Positions 40,903 to 49,729 of a DNA stretch of 64,000 bases are shown here, in pieces. The position numbers and the translations under genes are program-made. Location: contig JBIOVM010000185.1 in NCBI GenBank assembly GCA_044867785.1, forward strand, positions 30,829-94,828. The letters are read 5' to 3'. The notes under the pieces were generated by a model that was not told the origin of the DNA, did not search any database, and saw only the letters and a program-made list of their open reading frames with translations. This DNA comes from DASRDR01 sp044867785. Its GTDB lineage: Bacteria; Methylomirabilota; Methylomirabilia; Rokubacteriales; DASRDR01. Each line of letters begins with the position of its first letter. Position 1 is the stretch's first letter.

Positions 40903-41657
40903 CGCCGACGAGCGCCCCCCCGGTCCCCCCGGCCGAGGGGCCGGCCCGGCCGGTCCTGGAGCTCGAGGACCTCCGCGCGGGCTACGGGGACGTTCCGGTG
41001 CTCCGCGGAGTCTCGCTCGAGGTCCGGGCCGGCGAGATCGTCGCGCTCGTCGGAGCCAACGGGGCGGGGAAGACGACGACGCTGCGCGCCATCGCCGGGC
41101 TTGTCCCCCCGAGCGGGGGGGCCGTTCGTTTCGAGGGCGCGCCGATCGCCGGCCTGCCGACGCACCAGATCGTGGCTCGAGGGCTCCTGCTGGTTCCGGA
41201 GGGCCGCCGGATCTTCCCGTCCCTCACGGTGCGGGAGAACCTCGAGCTGGGCGCCTACCTTCCGGCCGCGAAGGCGCGGCGGGCGGAGTCGCTCGGCCGC
41301 ACGCTCGAGCTGTTCCCCGTCCTCGCCGAGCGCCGCCGCCAGGCGGCCGGCACCCTCTCGGGCGGGGAGCAGCAGATGCTCGCGATCGGCCGGGGCCTCA
41401 TGGGCCGACCTCGGCTCCTGATGCTCGACGAGCCGTCGCTCGGTCTGGCGCCTCTCGTCGCCGACCGGATCTTCGAGGTCATCCAGCGCATCAGCGCGGA
41501 CGCGACGCCGGTCCTGCTCGTCGAGCAGAACGTCCGCCGGTCGCTCCAGATCGCGCGGCGCGCGTACGTCCTCGAGCACGGCGCGGTCGCGCTGGCGGGG
41601 ATGGCGGGGGAGCTGGAGGCGCGCGAGGACGTGCGGCGCGTCTACCTCGGGCTCTGA
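40899..41657 (+). CDS. livF: ABC transporter ATP-binding protein LivF
   Basis: A 252-residue ATPase. Walker A GANGAGKTT is at about residues 49-57, signature LSGGEQQMLAIGRGLMGRPRLLMLDEPSLGLAP follows with Walker B, and VEQNVRRSLQIARRAYVLEHG closes as in LivF. About 18 Pro/Ala-rich residues precede the core. GTG 40899 overlaps the livG stop as GTGA. It is the last gene of livKHMGF; a terminator-like hairpin follows at 41709. Confidence 0.93.
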   Translation: MTPTSAPPVPPAEGPARPVLELEDLRAGYGDVPVLRGVSLEVRAGEIVALVGANGAGKTTTLRAIAGLVPPSGGAVRFEGAPIAGLPTHQIVARGLLLVPEGRRIFPSLTVRENLELGAYLPAAKARRAESLGRTLELFPVLAERRRQAAGTLSGGEQQMLAIGRGLMGRPRLLMLDEPSLGLAPLVADRIFEVIQRISADATPVLLVEQNVRRSLQIARRAYVLEHGAVALAGMAGELEAREDVRRVYLGL

Positions 41658-41708
41658 CCCTCCGCGCAGCGCGTCTCGGCGCGCGGGAAGCGCGCGCGCT
41701 CGACGATC

Positions 41709-41732
41709 GGCGCGCGAGGGGTCTCGCGCGCC
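41709..41732 (+). terminator. Hairpin after livF, candidate terminator
   Basis: Perfect 10-bp stem GGCGCGCGAG/CTCGCGCGCC (41709-41718 with 41723-41732), loop GGGT, about 50 bases after livF and 20 bases before the next promoter. No T tract follows, so strength is uncertain. Confidence 0.5.
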
Positions 41733-41751
41733 CGCGCGCCCCACAAAGCGG

Positions 41752-41779
41752 TTGCCGAGTGAAGGGCGAGGCCTATAAT
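41752..41779 (+). promoter_or_regulatory. Predicted promoter of the MoxR/vWA operon
   Basis: TTGCCG (41752-41757), 16-base spacer, and a perfect TATAAT (41774-41779), the best -10 box in the window. Start near 41786; ATG 41833 has GGGAGG 9 bases upstream. Confidence 0.65.
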
Positions 41780-41832
41780 GAGGGTCACGTGTCTGTCGCT
41801 CGGACCGATTCGGTGAGGTAGGGAGGTCTGGG

Positions 41833-42843
41833 ATGGCCGAAGAACGGGTCGAGGCGTTCGTCCAGCGCTACGGGCAGCTGGAGCGAGAGGTCCACAAGGT
41901 GATCGTCGGGCACGACGAGATCGTGGACCAGGTCCTCATCGCCCTCTTCGCGGGCGGGCACGTCCTGCTCGAAGGGGTTCCGGGGCTCGGGAAGACCCTG
42001 CTGGTCCGCACCCTGGCCGGCTGCCTGGACCTCTCGTTCTCGCGGATCCAGTTCACGCCGGACCTCATGCCGGCGGACATCATCGGCACCAACATCATCG
42101 TCGAGGACGCGGAGGGCCGCCGGCACTTCCAGTTCGAGCGGGGCCCGGTCTTCGCGAACATCCTGCTGGCCGACGAGGTCAACCGGGCGACGCCGAAGAC
42201 CCAGTCCGCGCTCCTGGAGGGGATGCAGGAGCACAGCGTCACCGTGGCCGGGATCTCGCATCGCCTCCCCGCTCCGTTCTTCGTGCTGGCCACGCAGAAC
42301 CCCATCGAGATGGAAGGGACGTACCCGCTCCCCGAGGCCCAGCTGGACCGGTTCCTGTTCAAGCTGCGCGTCCGGTACCCCGCCCTCGAGCAGCTCAACG
42401 AGATCATCGACCGCACCACGAGCTCGCGCGAGCAGACGGTGGAGCGCGTGATGACGGGAGCGGAGACGATGACGGCGCGGGAGCTGGTGCGGGAGGTGCC
42501 GATCGCCAGCCACGTCCGCGAGTTCGTGTCGACCCTCGTCATGGCCACGCATCCCGAGTGGGCCGACGCGCCCGACATGACCCGGCGCTACGTGCGTTAC
42601 GGGGCGAGCCCCCGGGCCGCCCAGGCGCTGGTCCTCGGGTCCAAGGTGCTGGCGCTGCGCGCCGGCCGATTCGCCGTGAGCGTCGACGACGTGAAGTCGA
42701 TCGCCCTCCCGGTCCTGCGGCATCGCATCATCCTGAACTTCGAGGGCGAAGCGGAGGGGATCGACGCCGACCGCCTGCTGACCGAGGTGCTCGGGGCGGT
42801 CGAGGCGTCGTCCCGGGAAGGCAAGGAGGTGTTCCTCCGCTAG
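41833..42843 (+). CDS. moxR: MoxR-family AAA+ ATPase
   Basis: A 336-residue AAA+ protein. Walker A GVPGLGKTLL is at about residues 48-57, and Walker B VFANILLADEVNRATPKTQSALLEGMQE at about 108-135, with sensor 1 in FVLATQNPIEMEGTYPLPEAQLDRF. The C-terminal lid has RYVRYGASPRAAQALVLG. MoxR ATPases act as chaperone-like remodellers that work with vWA-domain partners encoded beside them; here a DUF58 protein and a triple-vWA protein follow. First gene of a five-gene operon with its own TATAAT promoter. Confidence 0.95.
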   Translation: MAEERVEAFVQRYGQLEREVHKVIVGHDEIVDQVLIALFAGGHVLLEGVPGLGKTLLVRTLAGCLDLSFSRIQFTPDLMPADIIGTNIIVEDAEGRRHFQFERGPVFANILLADEVNRATPKTQSALLEGMQEHSVTVAGISHRLPAPFFVLATQNPIEMEGTYPLPEAQLDRFLFKLRVRYPALEQLNEIIDRTTSSREQTVERVMTGAETMTARELVREVPIASHVREFVSTLVMATHPEWADAPDMTRRYVRYGASPRAAQALVLGSKVLALRAGRFAVSVDDVKSIALPVLRHRIILNFEGEAEGIDADRLLTEVLGAVEASSREGKEVFLR

Positions 42844-42866
42844 GTCGCGCCTCAAGGAGACCATAG

Positions 42867-44339
42867 ATGGCACACGGCGCAGTCCTCGGCCAGACGATCA
42901 CACGCCTCACACGGCTGATCCGGCAGCGCCGTGCCGTCTTCTACGGTGTGCGTGGGCTGGTCTGGGGGCTGTGCCTGGCAATCCTGCCCGTCGCCCTCCG
43001 CACCATGCTCGGGCCCTGGGCGCTCTTCGTGGCGCTGGGCGTGGCGGCGACGGGGGCGCTGCTGGGCGTCCTGTACGGAGCCTTCTTGAAGGTGCCGCCG
43101 GCGGACGCCCTCGGGCTCGCGGACCGCACCTTCGACTTGAAGGATCGTCTCGCGTCGGCGCACGATCTCCTCGCCCGGTCCGAGCGCGGAGCCCTCGCGG
43201 AGGCGGCCATCGGCGACGCGGAAGGGCACACGCGGGACATCCGGCTCGAGCGGGCCGTTCCCTGGCGCTGGCCGCGCGAGATGAAGCTCCTCCCGGCCCC
43301 GGCGCTGGTGCTGGCCGCCCTGCCGTACCTGCCTCCCATCCCGATCCCCGACATCTCCATGCCGAACTTCACCCCGGCGTCCGAGGAGGAGAAGAAGCCG
43401 GAGGCCGCGGGGCCCACGCAGGCGATCGAGCGGCCCACGCCGAAGAAGGTGGAGCCCGTCGAGCGCGTGGAGATGCAGGACCGCGACTACCAGACGCGCC
43501 CCAACCCGGAGAACCGCGAGCATGCCAAGGGCGATCTCGCGGCGGCGTTCAAGGATACGAACGTCGCGACCAAGCGCCCGGACTTCTCGAGCTTCCTCAA
43601 GCAGGGCGACGACCGCATCCGGCTCCTCGAGCGGCTGGACAGCCTGCCCGACCTCCAGCGTGACTTCACCCAGAGTCAGTACAAGGTGATGTTCCGCAAG
43701 TCGCGGAGCCTCTTGTCGGGCATCGATCCCCGGCAGCTCACGCCCGAGAAGCTCCGACAGCTCCTCGACGAGATGAACCGCATGGGCCGCCGTCCCGGAA
43801 GCGGTGCGGGTGGGGAGGGGGACTGGGGCCAGGAGATGATGGAGGGAGCTGAAGCGCTCGACCAGGGCCAGATGTCGCGGGCCATGGAGGCGATGGACCG
43901 GGCCCTCCAGAAGATGCGGGCGCAAGAGGAGCGGGAGCGGGGCGGCAAGGGTCTCCAGGGCGGGAAGGACGGCCAGCGCGGCCGCGACGGCGAGCGAGGC
44001 GGATCCGGCCGCCCGGGCGCGGACGAGCCGGACTTCGGCGAGGGCATGGGATCCCTCCCCGGGAAGGGGACGAACCCGGGCTGGCGCGGTGATCCGACGT
44101 CCCGACTGGGGCAGAACCCCCTGGACCTCGGCGTGGAAGGGCAGATGCGGAGGGGTCGTCGCGAGGCCTACGACACGAACATGCTGGGCAAGGGGGCCCA
44201 CAACCCCTCGCGTCTCCCCTCGATGAGCGTCGTCACGCAGTACCGGAAGATGATGGAGGAGGCCCTGGCGAAGGAGGCGATCCCGCTCGACTACCGCAGC
44301 CAGGTCCGGGACTACTTCCAGGCGCTTGAGGATCGCTGA
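42867..44339 (+). CDS. DUF4175-like membrane protein of the MoxR operon
   Basis: A 490-residue protein. Two hydrophobic segments lie near residues 30-75 (GVRGLVWGLCLAILPVAL; LFVALGVAATGALLGVLYGAF) and a third near 145-160. The rest is soluble and charged: a region rich in Pro/Glu/Lys (170-235), helical segments, and a Gly/Arg/Asp-rich low-complexity stretch (about 340-440). The architecture matches large TM proteins encoded between MoxR and vWA genes, some termed DUF4175, with no known biochemical role. The C-terminal RKMMEEALAKEAIPLDYRSQVRDYFQALEDR is conserved in form. AAGGAG precedes ATG 42867. Confidence 0.7.
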   Translation: MAHGAVLGQTITRLTRLIRQRRAVFYGVRGLVWGLCLAILPVALRTMLGPWALFVALGVAATGALLGVLYGAFLKVPPADALGLADRTFDLKDRLASAHDLLARSERGALAEAAIGDAEGHTRDIRLERAVPWRWPREMKLLPAPALVLAALPYLPPIPIPDISMPNFTPASEEEKKPEAAGPTQAIERPTPKKVEPVERVEMQDRDYQTRPNPENREHAKGDLAAAFKDTNVATKRPDFSSFLKQGDDRIRLLERLDSLPDLQRDFTQSQYKVMFRKSRSLLSGIDPRQLTPEKLRQLLDEMNRMGRRPGSGAGGEGDWGQEMMEGAEALDQGQMSRAMEAMDRALQKMRAQEERERGGKGLQGGKDGQRGRDGERGGSGRPGADEPDFGEGMGSLPGKGTNPGWRGDPTSRLGQNPLDLGVEGQMRRGRREAYDTNMLGKGAHNPSRLPSMSVVTQYRKMMEEALAKEAIPLDYRSQVRDYFQALEDR

Positions 44340-44427
44340 TTAGCCTCGTGGAACGCGTGCGGCCCGGGGAGCGGCCCGCCGGCGGACGGATGAGGAGCGC
44401 AGCGCCGGCTCCTCCGCGGAGAGCGTG

Positions 44428-45360
44428 ATGGCCCGCGTCGTCCGATCCGCGTCCGCCACCGGCGCGACGGGCGCGGGCGCCGTCGCCGAACGCTTCTTCT
44501 CCAACGCGTTTCTCATGCAGCTCGAACGGCTGACGTTCGCTTCCAAGCGCTCGCACATCGGCGCCGTGAAGGGCGAGCGGAAGAGCCCCCGCCGGGGCTC
44601 GAGCGTCGAGTTCGCCGACTACCGGCCGTACGAGGTGGGCGACGACCTTCGCTACGTCGACTGGAACGCGTTCGCCCGCCTCAATCGCCTCTACCTGAAG
44701 GTCTTCATCGACGAGGAGGATCTCTGCATCCACCTCCTCCTCGATGCGAGCGGCTCGATGGACTACGGCGCGCCGAACAAGTTCCGGTACGCCATGCGCC
44801 TGGCCGCCGCGCTGGCGTTCATCGGCTTCGTGAATCTCGAGCGGGTCGGCGTCGCCGTGTTCCGTGATCGGGTCGCCGAGGGCTGGCTGCCGAGCCGCGG
44901 GCGCAACCAATTCCTTCCCATCCAGGAGTTCCTGGCCGACCTGTCCCCGGGCGGCGGCACCGCGTTCAATGCGTCGCTCCGCCAGTACGCGCAGCGCGCG
45001 AAGGATGCCGGAGTGGCGGTGGTCATCTCCGACTTCCTGGACCCGGCCGGCTACGCGTCCGGCCTGCGAGCGCTGATGGAGCGGCGGTTCGACGTCCACG
45101 TCCTCCACATCCTGGCTCCTGATGAGCTGCGCCCGATGCTCGTCGGCGACCTGGAGCTGGTCGACGCCGAGACCGGTGAGGTGCGCGAGGTCTCGGTCGA
45201 CGCCGAGGCGCTCCGAGCCTACGAGCGGCAGCTCGGGGCGTTCATCTCCGGCATCGAGGGCTTCTGCCGGGCCAACGAGCTGAGCTACGTCCGCGTCGTC
45301 ACGGACATGCCCGTCGAGGACCTGCTTCTGCGACGGTTGAAGGGAGGCCTGCTTCAGTGA
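44428..45360 (+). CDS. DUF58 domain protein (vWA-like)
   Basis: A 310-residue soluble protein. The DUF58 core has VEFADYRPYEVGDDLRYVDWNAFARLNRLYLK (about 53-88), followed by a vWA-type fold with the metal site DASGSMDYG near residue 104 and SDFLDPAGY. DUF58 proteins always occur with MoxR ATPases and vWA proteins, but their activity is unknown. GTG at 44425 and ATG at 44428 are both possible; I use ATG because GGAG is 7 bases upstream. Its stop overlaps the next start as GTGA. A short gap of 88 bases before it holds no gene. Confidence 0.88.
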   Translation: MARVVRSASATGATGAGAVAERFFSNAFLMQLERLTFASKRSHIGAVKGERKSPRRGSSVEFADYRPYEVGDDLRYVDWNAFARLNRLYLKVFIDEEDLCIHLLLDASGSMDYGAPNKFRYAMRLAAALAFIGFVNLERVGVAVFRDRVAEGWLPSRGRNQFLPIQEFLADLSPGGGTAFNASLRQYAQRAKDAGVAVVISDFLDPAGYASGLRALMERRFDVHVLHILAPDELRPMLVGDLELVDAETGEVREVSVDAEALRAYERQLGAFISGIEGFCRANELSYVRVVTDMPVEDLLLRRLKGGLLQ

Positions 45361-48300
45361 GCTTCCTGCAGCCATGGGCCTTCCTGCTGCTGGGACTGTC
45401 GATCCCGTTGCTCCTCCTGTACTTCCTGAAGGTGCGGCGCCAGCAGCGCCGGGTGTCGTCGGTCCTGCTCTGGTCGCCGGTCTTCCGGGACCAGCAGGCG
45501 TCCGCCCTCTTCCAGCGGCTCCAGCTCGATCCCTTGCTGCTCCTCCAGCTCCTGGCCCTGCTCCTCCTCTGCGCCGCGCTGGCGCGCCCGACCCTGACGC
45601 TCCAGGGCAAGGGCGCGGAGCGGCTCATCCTCGTCATGGACACGTCGGCCTCCATGAAGGCGAAGGACGGCGGGTCGCCGCGGATCCGCGAAGCGCAGGC
45701 GCGCGCGGTCGAGATCATGAGCGGCGCGGGGCTGGGCGCCGAGGTCATGGTGATCGAGGCGGGCTCGCAGCCCACGATCCGCCTGCACTTCACGCGGGAC
45801 CGGGACCGGGCGCGGCGCGCCATCTTCGACGTCGAGGCGCGGGACCAGCCGAACCACCTGAGCGAGGCCATCCGGACGGCGCTGGCCCTGGTGCCGGCGG
45901 TGGACCCGCGCGTGCGCGTGCACGTGCTCACCGACGGGGCCTTCGACCCGGCCCAGGTGCGCGAGTTTCCGGATCCCCGGGTACGCTGGGCCACGGTCGG
46001 GAGCAGCACTCGCAACGTCGGCATCACCCAGTTCTCCGTGCGCAAGGCCTACTACGGGGCCTTCGACTACCAGGCGTTCCTGTCGATCACGAACTTCTCC
46101 GACGAGCGGGTCTCGTTTCCGCTCGCGCTGACGGTCGACGACCAGCGGATCAGCGAGCAGACCATCACGCTGGACCCCCTGGTGAAGCGGAACGTCATCG
46201 TGCCGTTCACGCTCCAGAACGGGGCCACGGTGAAGGCGGTGGCGGAGGTCCGGGACGACCTCGAGGCGGACAACGTCGTCAACGCCGTCGTTCCCGAGCC
46301 GCGGAAGCTGCGTGTGCTGCTCGTCAGCCCGGGCAACCTCTTCCTCGAGAAGGCGCTGCGGACGGATCCCCAGGTCGTGCTCGAAACGAAGACGCCTCCC
46401 GAGTACTCCGGGGGCATGGGCGCGTTCGATGTCGTCGTGCTGGACGGGGCGTCGCCCGCCCGGATCGGCCCCGGGCGCTTCGTGCTGGTCAACTCGACCC
46501 CGGGCGACGTCCCCATCGAGTCGCTCGGCACGATGGAGCAGCCCGTCGTGCTGGACTGGGTGCGCAACCATCCCGTGATGCGCTTCATCGACCTGTCGAA
46601 GGTGACGGTGGAGGAGGCGCTCCGGGTGCGGCCGCTGGCGGCCGGCAAGACCCTGCTCGAGGCGGTGGGTGGCCCCCTCATCTTCCTCTTGGAGGAGCCG
46701 CAGCGGAAAGCGGTGTTCGTGGGGTTCGATCTCTTCAAGACGGACCTGCCGCTCCGCGTCGCGTTCCCCCTGATCCTGGCGAACAGCCTCCGATGGCTCC
46801 AGCCGGTCGGCCTGGAGGGCTCGGATCTGATGGTGACGGCCGGGTCCCCGTTCCTCTTGGCCGTGGAGCACGGCGTCCAGGAAGGGACGGTCAAGGACCC
46901 GAGCGGCGCAACGAGCAAGGCCGAGATCACGCGGGGCGCGCTGTCGTTCGCCCAGACGGATCAGGTGGGGCTCTACACGCTCACGACGGGCGGGAAGCGA
47001 GAGGTGCGGTTCGCGGTCAACCTGCTCGACGGCGTGGAATCGAACATCCGGCCTCAGTCCTTGCCCGTCGCGCCGCCGCCCACGGCAGGCGAAGCCGGCG
47101 AGAGCTTCACGTACCAGCGCGAGCTGTGGCCGTTCCTGCTGGCGTTGGCGCTGCTGACGCTCGCCTTCGAAGGATTCCTCTACTGGCGGCGCCAGACGGC
47201 GGGGCGGCTGGTGTGGCCGTCGCGCGCGTCGGACCGCTGGGCGCTGGCGAGCCGGGTGGTGGGGCTCGCGCTCCTGGCCTGGGCGCTCACTCAGCCTCAG
47301 TTCACCCGTTGGCTGGACCGGCAGAACGTCTTCTTCGTCCTCGACATGTCGGACAGCGTCAGCCTCGCCGCCCGGGAGACCGCCTATCGCTGGGCGTCGA
47401 GCGCGCTCGAGGCCATGAAGGGCGGAGACCGAGCCGGGCTCATCGCCTTCGGGGCCGACCCGCAGCTGGCCGAGCCGCTCCGACCGGCCCCGACCTTCGC
47501 CCGGCCGCAGCCGCTCGCCGGCGGGCGGGTCACCAACCTCGCGCGGGCGCTCCAGCTCGCCCAGGCCTCGCTTCCGCGGGGCGAGGCGAACCGCATCGTC
47601 GTGCTCTCCGACGGGCGGGAGAACGCCGGCAAGGCGGTGGTCGCCGCCCAGTCGGCCAAGGACGCGGGAATCCCCATCTATTACTCCCCCGTCGGCATGA
47701 CCTTCCCGCAGGAGATCGTCGTCGAGCAGCTCCTCCTGCCGAACGAGGTCAAGTTCGGGGAGCCCTTCCACGCGCGGGCGGTCGTCAACTCGGTCAAGGA
47801 GACGGGCGGGCGCCTCTCGCTCTACCGGAACGGCGAGTTCCTGGGCTCCCAGGTCGTGCGCCTCAACGCGGGGAAGAACGTCCTGACGTACCGGCAGTCC
47901 CTCGAGCAGGCCGGGGTCCACGTCTACCAGGCCTTGGTCGAGGTGGAGGGGGACGTCATCGAGGAGAACAACCGCGCGATCGGAATCACCGTGGTGCGCG
48001 GGAAGCCGCAGGTGCTCCTGGTCGACAAGGAAGAGGCGCAGGCCCAGAACCTGGCGAGCGCGCTGCGCTCCCAGTACTTCGACGTGCGGCTGGTCGGCCC
48101 CGAGGGTCTGCCGTCCACCATGGCGGGCTTCGAGAAGTACGATGGGCTGATCCTCTCCAACGTGTCATCGCTCAAGATGAGCCGCCAGCAGATGACGTTG
48201 ATCCGCGACTACGTCCGCGACCAGGGCGGCGGTCTGGTCATGATCGGCGGGGAGGAGAGCTTCGGGCTGGGCGGCTTCTACCGGACGCCGGTCGAGGAAG

Positions 48301-49724
48301 CCCTCCCGGTCACCATGGACGTCAAGCAGAAGGTCGAGATTCCCAGTCTCGCGGTCATGCTGGTGATCGACCGGTCCGGCTCCATGGCGATGGGCATGAA
48401 GGACAACGACAAGGTGAACAAGCTCGAGGTCGCCAAGGAGTCGGCCCACCTGGTGGTGGACCTGCTCGACGAGCGGAACGAGGTCGGCGTCCTCTCCTTC
48501 GACACCGAGTTCGTCTGGCACGTGCAGCTCCAGCCGGCGAAGAACAAGCAGCAGATCCACCGCGAGATCTCCGCGATCAAGGCCGGCGGGGGGACCGACG
48601 GCTACCCGGCGGTGAGGGAAGCCTACAAGGCCTTGTTCGACCGCGACGCCCTGCTGAAGCACGTCATCTTCCTGTCCGACGGCCAGATGACCCGCGGCGA
48701 CTTCGCGTCGCTTGTTCGGCGCATGGTCAAGGACAAGATCACCGTGTCGGGGGTCGCCATCGGCTCCGACGCCGACGTCTCGCTGATGTCGGACGTTTCG
48801 AAGTGGGGCCGTGGCCGCTTCTACTTCACGGAGGAGACGAGCACCGTCCCCCGCATCTTCACGCTGGAGACGCAGCTCGCCTCGAAGGCGTCGCTCATCG
48901 AGCAGCCGTTCCGGGCGGTCGTGACGAGCCCGCAGCACGAGACCATCCAGGACATCGACTGGCCGAAGTCGCCGCCCCTCGGCGGCTACGTCGCCACCTC
49001 GATCAAGAGCACGGCCGATCAGGTGCTCATGACCCACCAGGAGGACCCGCTGCTCGCGGCGTGGCGGTACGGGCTGGGCCGGTCGGTTGCGTTCACGGCC
49101 GACGCCAAGGCGAAGTGGGGCGTCCTCTGGCTCCGGTGGGGCAACTACAACAAGTTCTGGGCCCAGGTCGTGCGGTGGACGCTGCGGGCGGGCACGCGGA
49201 GCGACACGACGGTGGCGGTCGAGCGGCGCGACGGGCAGGCGATCGTCACGGTGGACGGGATCGACACCAAGGGGGAGTTCATCAACTTCCTGGACGGGCA
49301 GCTGGGCGTGGTCAATCCCGACAAGCGGCAGTCGGTCGCGGAGCTGGAGCAGGTCGGCCCGGGGCGGTACCGGGGCGCGTTCCCGACGCGCGATGAAGGC
49401 GTCTACCTCGCCGGTCTCACGACGCGGCGGGAGCAGCAGATGTTCGGTTCCCAGATCGTCGGGACGGTGGTGCCGTACGCGCAGGAGTACCGGGAGCTGG
49501 GCGCCAACGAGAGCTTCCTCAGGGAGATCAGCGAGCTCACGGGCGGCGGGGCGCTCACCGATCCCAAGGAGGCCTTCACCGCGAACCGCCGCCGTTCCCG
49601 GATTCCGACGGATCTGTGGCCGTGGCTCGCGGGGCTCGTCACCGTGGCGCTCGTGCCGGAGATCGCGATGCGCCGGGTCGGTCCCGCCCTCGCGCGTTTG
49701 GCCTGGTGGAGGAGAAGGAGGTAG
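45357..49724 (+). CDS. Giant membrane protein with three vWA domains and a glutamine-amidotransferase-like domain
   Basis: A 1,455-residue protein that looks like a fusion of BatA-type and vWA/GATase-type proteins. Order: N-terminal BatA-like double helix (FLLLGLSIPLLLLYFLKVRRQQ; about 1-75); vWA 1 (MIDAS DTSAS at 94-98); two beta domains; a helix near 585-605 and a second near 630-645; vWA 2 (DMSDS at 663-667); Ig-like linker; GATase-like domain (about 880-985, GGGLVMIGGEESFG); vWA 3 (DRSGSM at 1005-1010, most complete MIDAS); C-terminal domain and helix (about 1425-1445). It probably works with MoxR in envelope-linked assembly. GTG start overlaps the DUF58 stop. Confidence 0.88.
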   Translation: MSFLQPWAFLLLGLSIPLLLLYFLKVRRQQRRVSSVLLWSPVFRDQQASALFQRLQLDPLLLLQLLALLLLCAALARPTLTLQGKGAERLILVMDTSASMKAKDGGSPRIREAQARAVEIMSGAGLGAEVMVIEAGSQPTIRLHFTRDRDRARRAIFDVEARDQPNHLSEAIRTALALVPAVDPRVRVHVLTDGAFDPAQVREFPDPRVRWATVGSSTRNVGITQFSVRKAYYGAFDYQAFLSITNFSDERVSFPLALTVDDQRISEQTITLDPLVKRNVIVPFTLQNGATVKAVAEVRDDLEADNVVNAVVPEPRKLRVLLVSPGNLFLEKALRTDPQVVLETKTPPEYSGGMGAFDVVVLDGASPARIGPGRFVLVNSTPGDVPIESLGTMEQPVVLDWVRNHPVMRFIDLSKVTVEEALRVRPLAAGKTLLEAVGGPLIFLLEEPQRKAVFVGFDLFKTDLPLRVAFPLILANSLRWLQPVGLEGSDLMVTAGSPFLLAVEHGVQEGTVKDPSGATSKAEITRGALSFAQTDQVGLYTLTTGGKREVRFAVNLLDGVESNIRPQSLPVAPPPTAGEAGESFTYQRELWPFLLALALLTLAFEGFLYWRRQTAGRLVWPSRASDRWALASRVVGLALLAWALTQPQFTRWLDRQNVFFVLDMSDSVSLAARETAYRWASSALEAMKGGDRAGLIAFGADPQLAEPLRPAPTFARPQPLAGGRVTNLARALQLAQASLPRGEANRIVVLSDGRENAGKAVVAAQSAKDAGIPIYYSPVGMTFPQEIVVEQLLLPNEVKFGEPFHARAVVNSVKETGGRLSLYRNGEFLGSQVVRLNAGKNVLTYRQSLEQAGVHVYQALVEVEGDVIEENNRAIGITVVRGKPQVLLVDKEEAQAQNLASALRSQYFDVRLVGPEGLPSTMAGFEKYDGLILSNVSSLKMSRQQMTLIRDYVRDQGGGLVMIGGEESFGLGGFYRTPVEEALPVTMDVKQKVEIPSLAVMLVIDRSGSMAMGMKDNDKVNKLEVAKESAHLVVDLLDERNEVGVLSFDTEFVWHVQLQPAKNKQQIHREISAIKAGGGTDGYPAVREAYKALFDRDALLKHVIFLSDGQMTRGDFASLVRRMVKDKITVSGVAIGSDADVSLMSDVSKWGRGRFYFTEETSTVPRIFTLETQLASKASLIEQPFRAVVTSPQHETIQDIDWPKSPPLGGYVATSIKSTADQVLMTHQEDPLLAAWRYGLGRSVAFTADAKAKWGVLWLRWGNYNKFWAQVVRWTLRAGTRSDTTVAVERRDGQAIVTVDGIDTKGEFINFLDGQLGVVNPDKRQSVAELEQVGPGRYRGAFPTRDEGVYLAGLTTRREQQMFGSQIVGTVVPYAQEYRELGANESFLREISELTGGGALTDPKEAFTANRRRSRIPTDLWPWLAGLVTVALVPEIAMRRVGPALARLAWWRRRR

Positions 49725-49729
49725 CCGCG

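Noticed and set aside
45374..49396. A 1,340-codon frame overlapping the triple-vWA gene in another frame
   Set aside because: Composition is Gly/Arg/Ala/Pro repeats without a fold; the vWA frame has clear MIDAS motifs and membrane helices.
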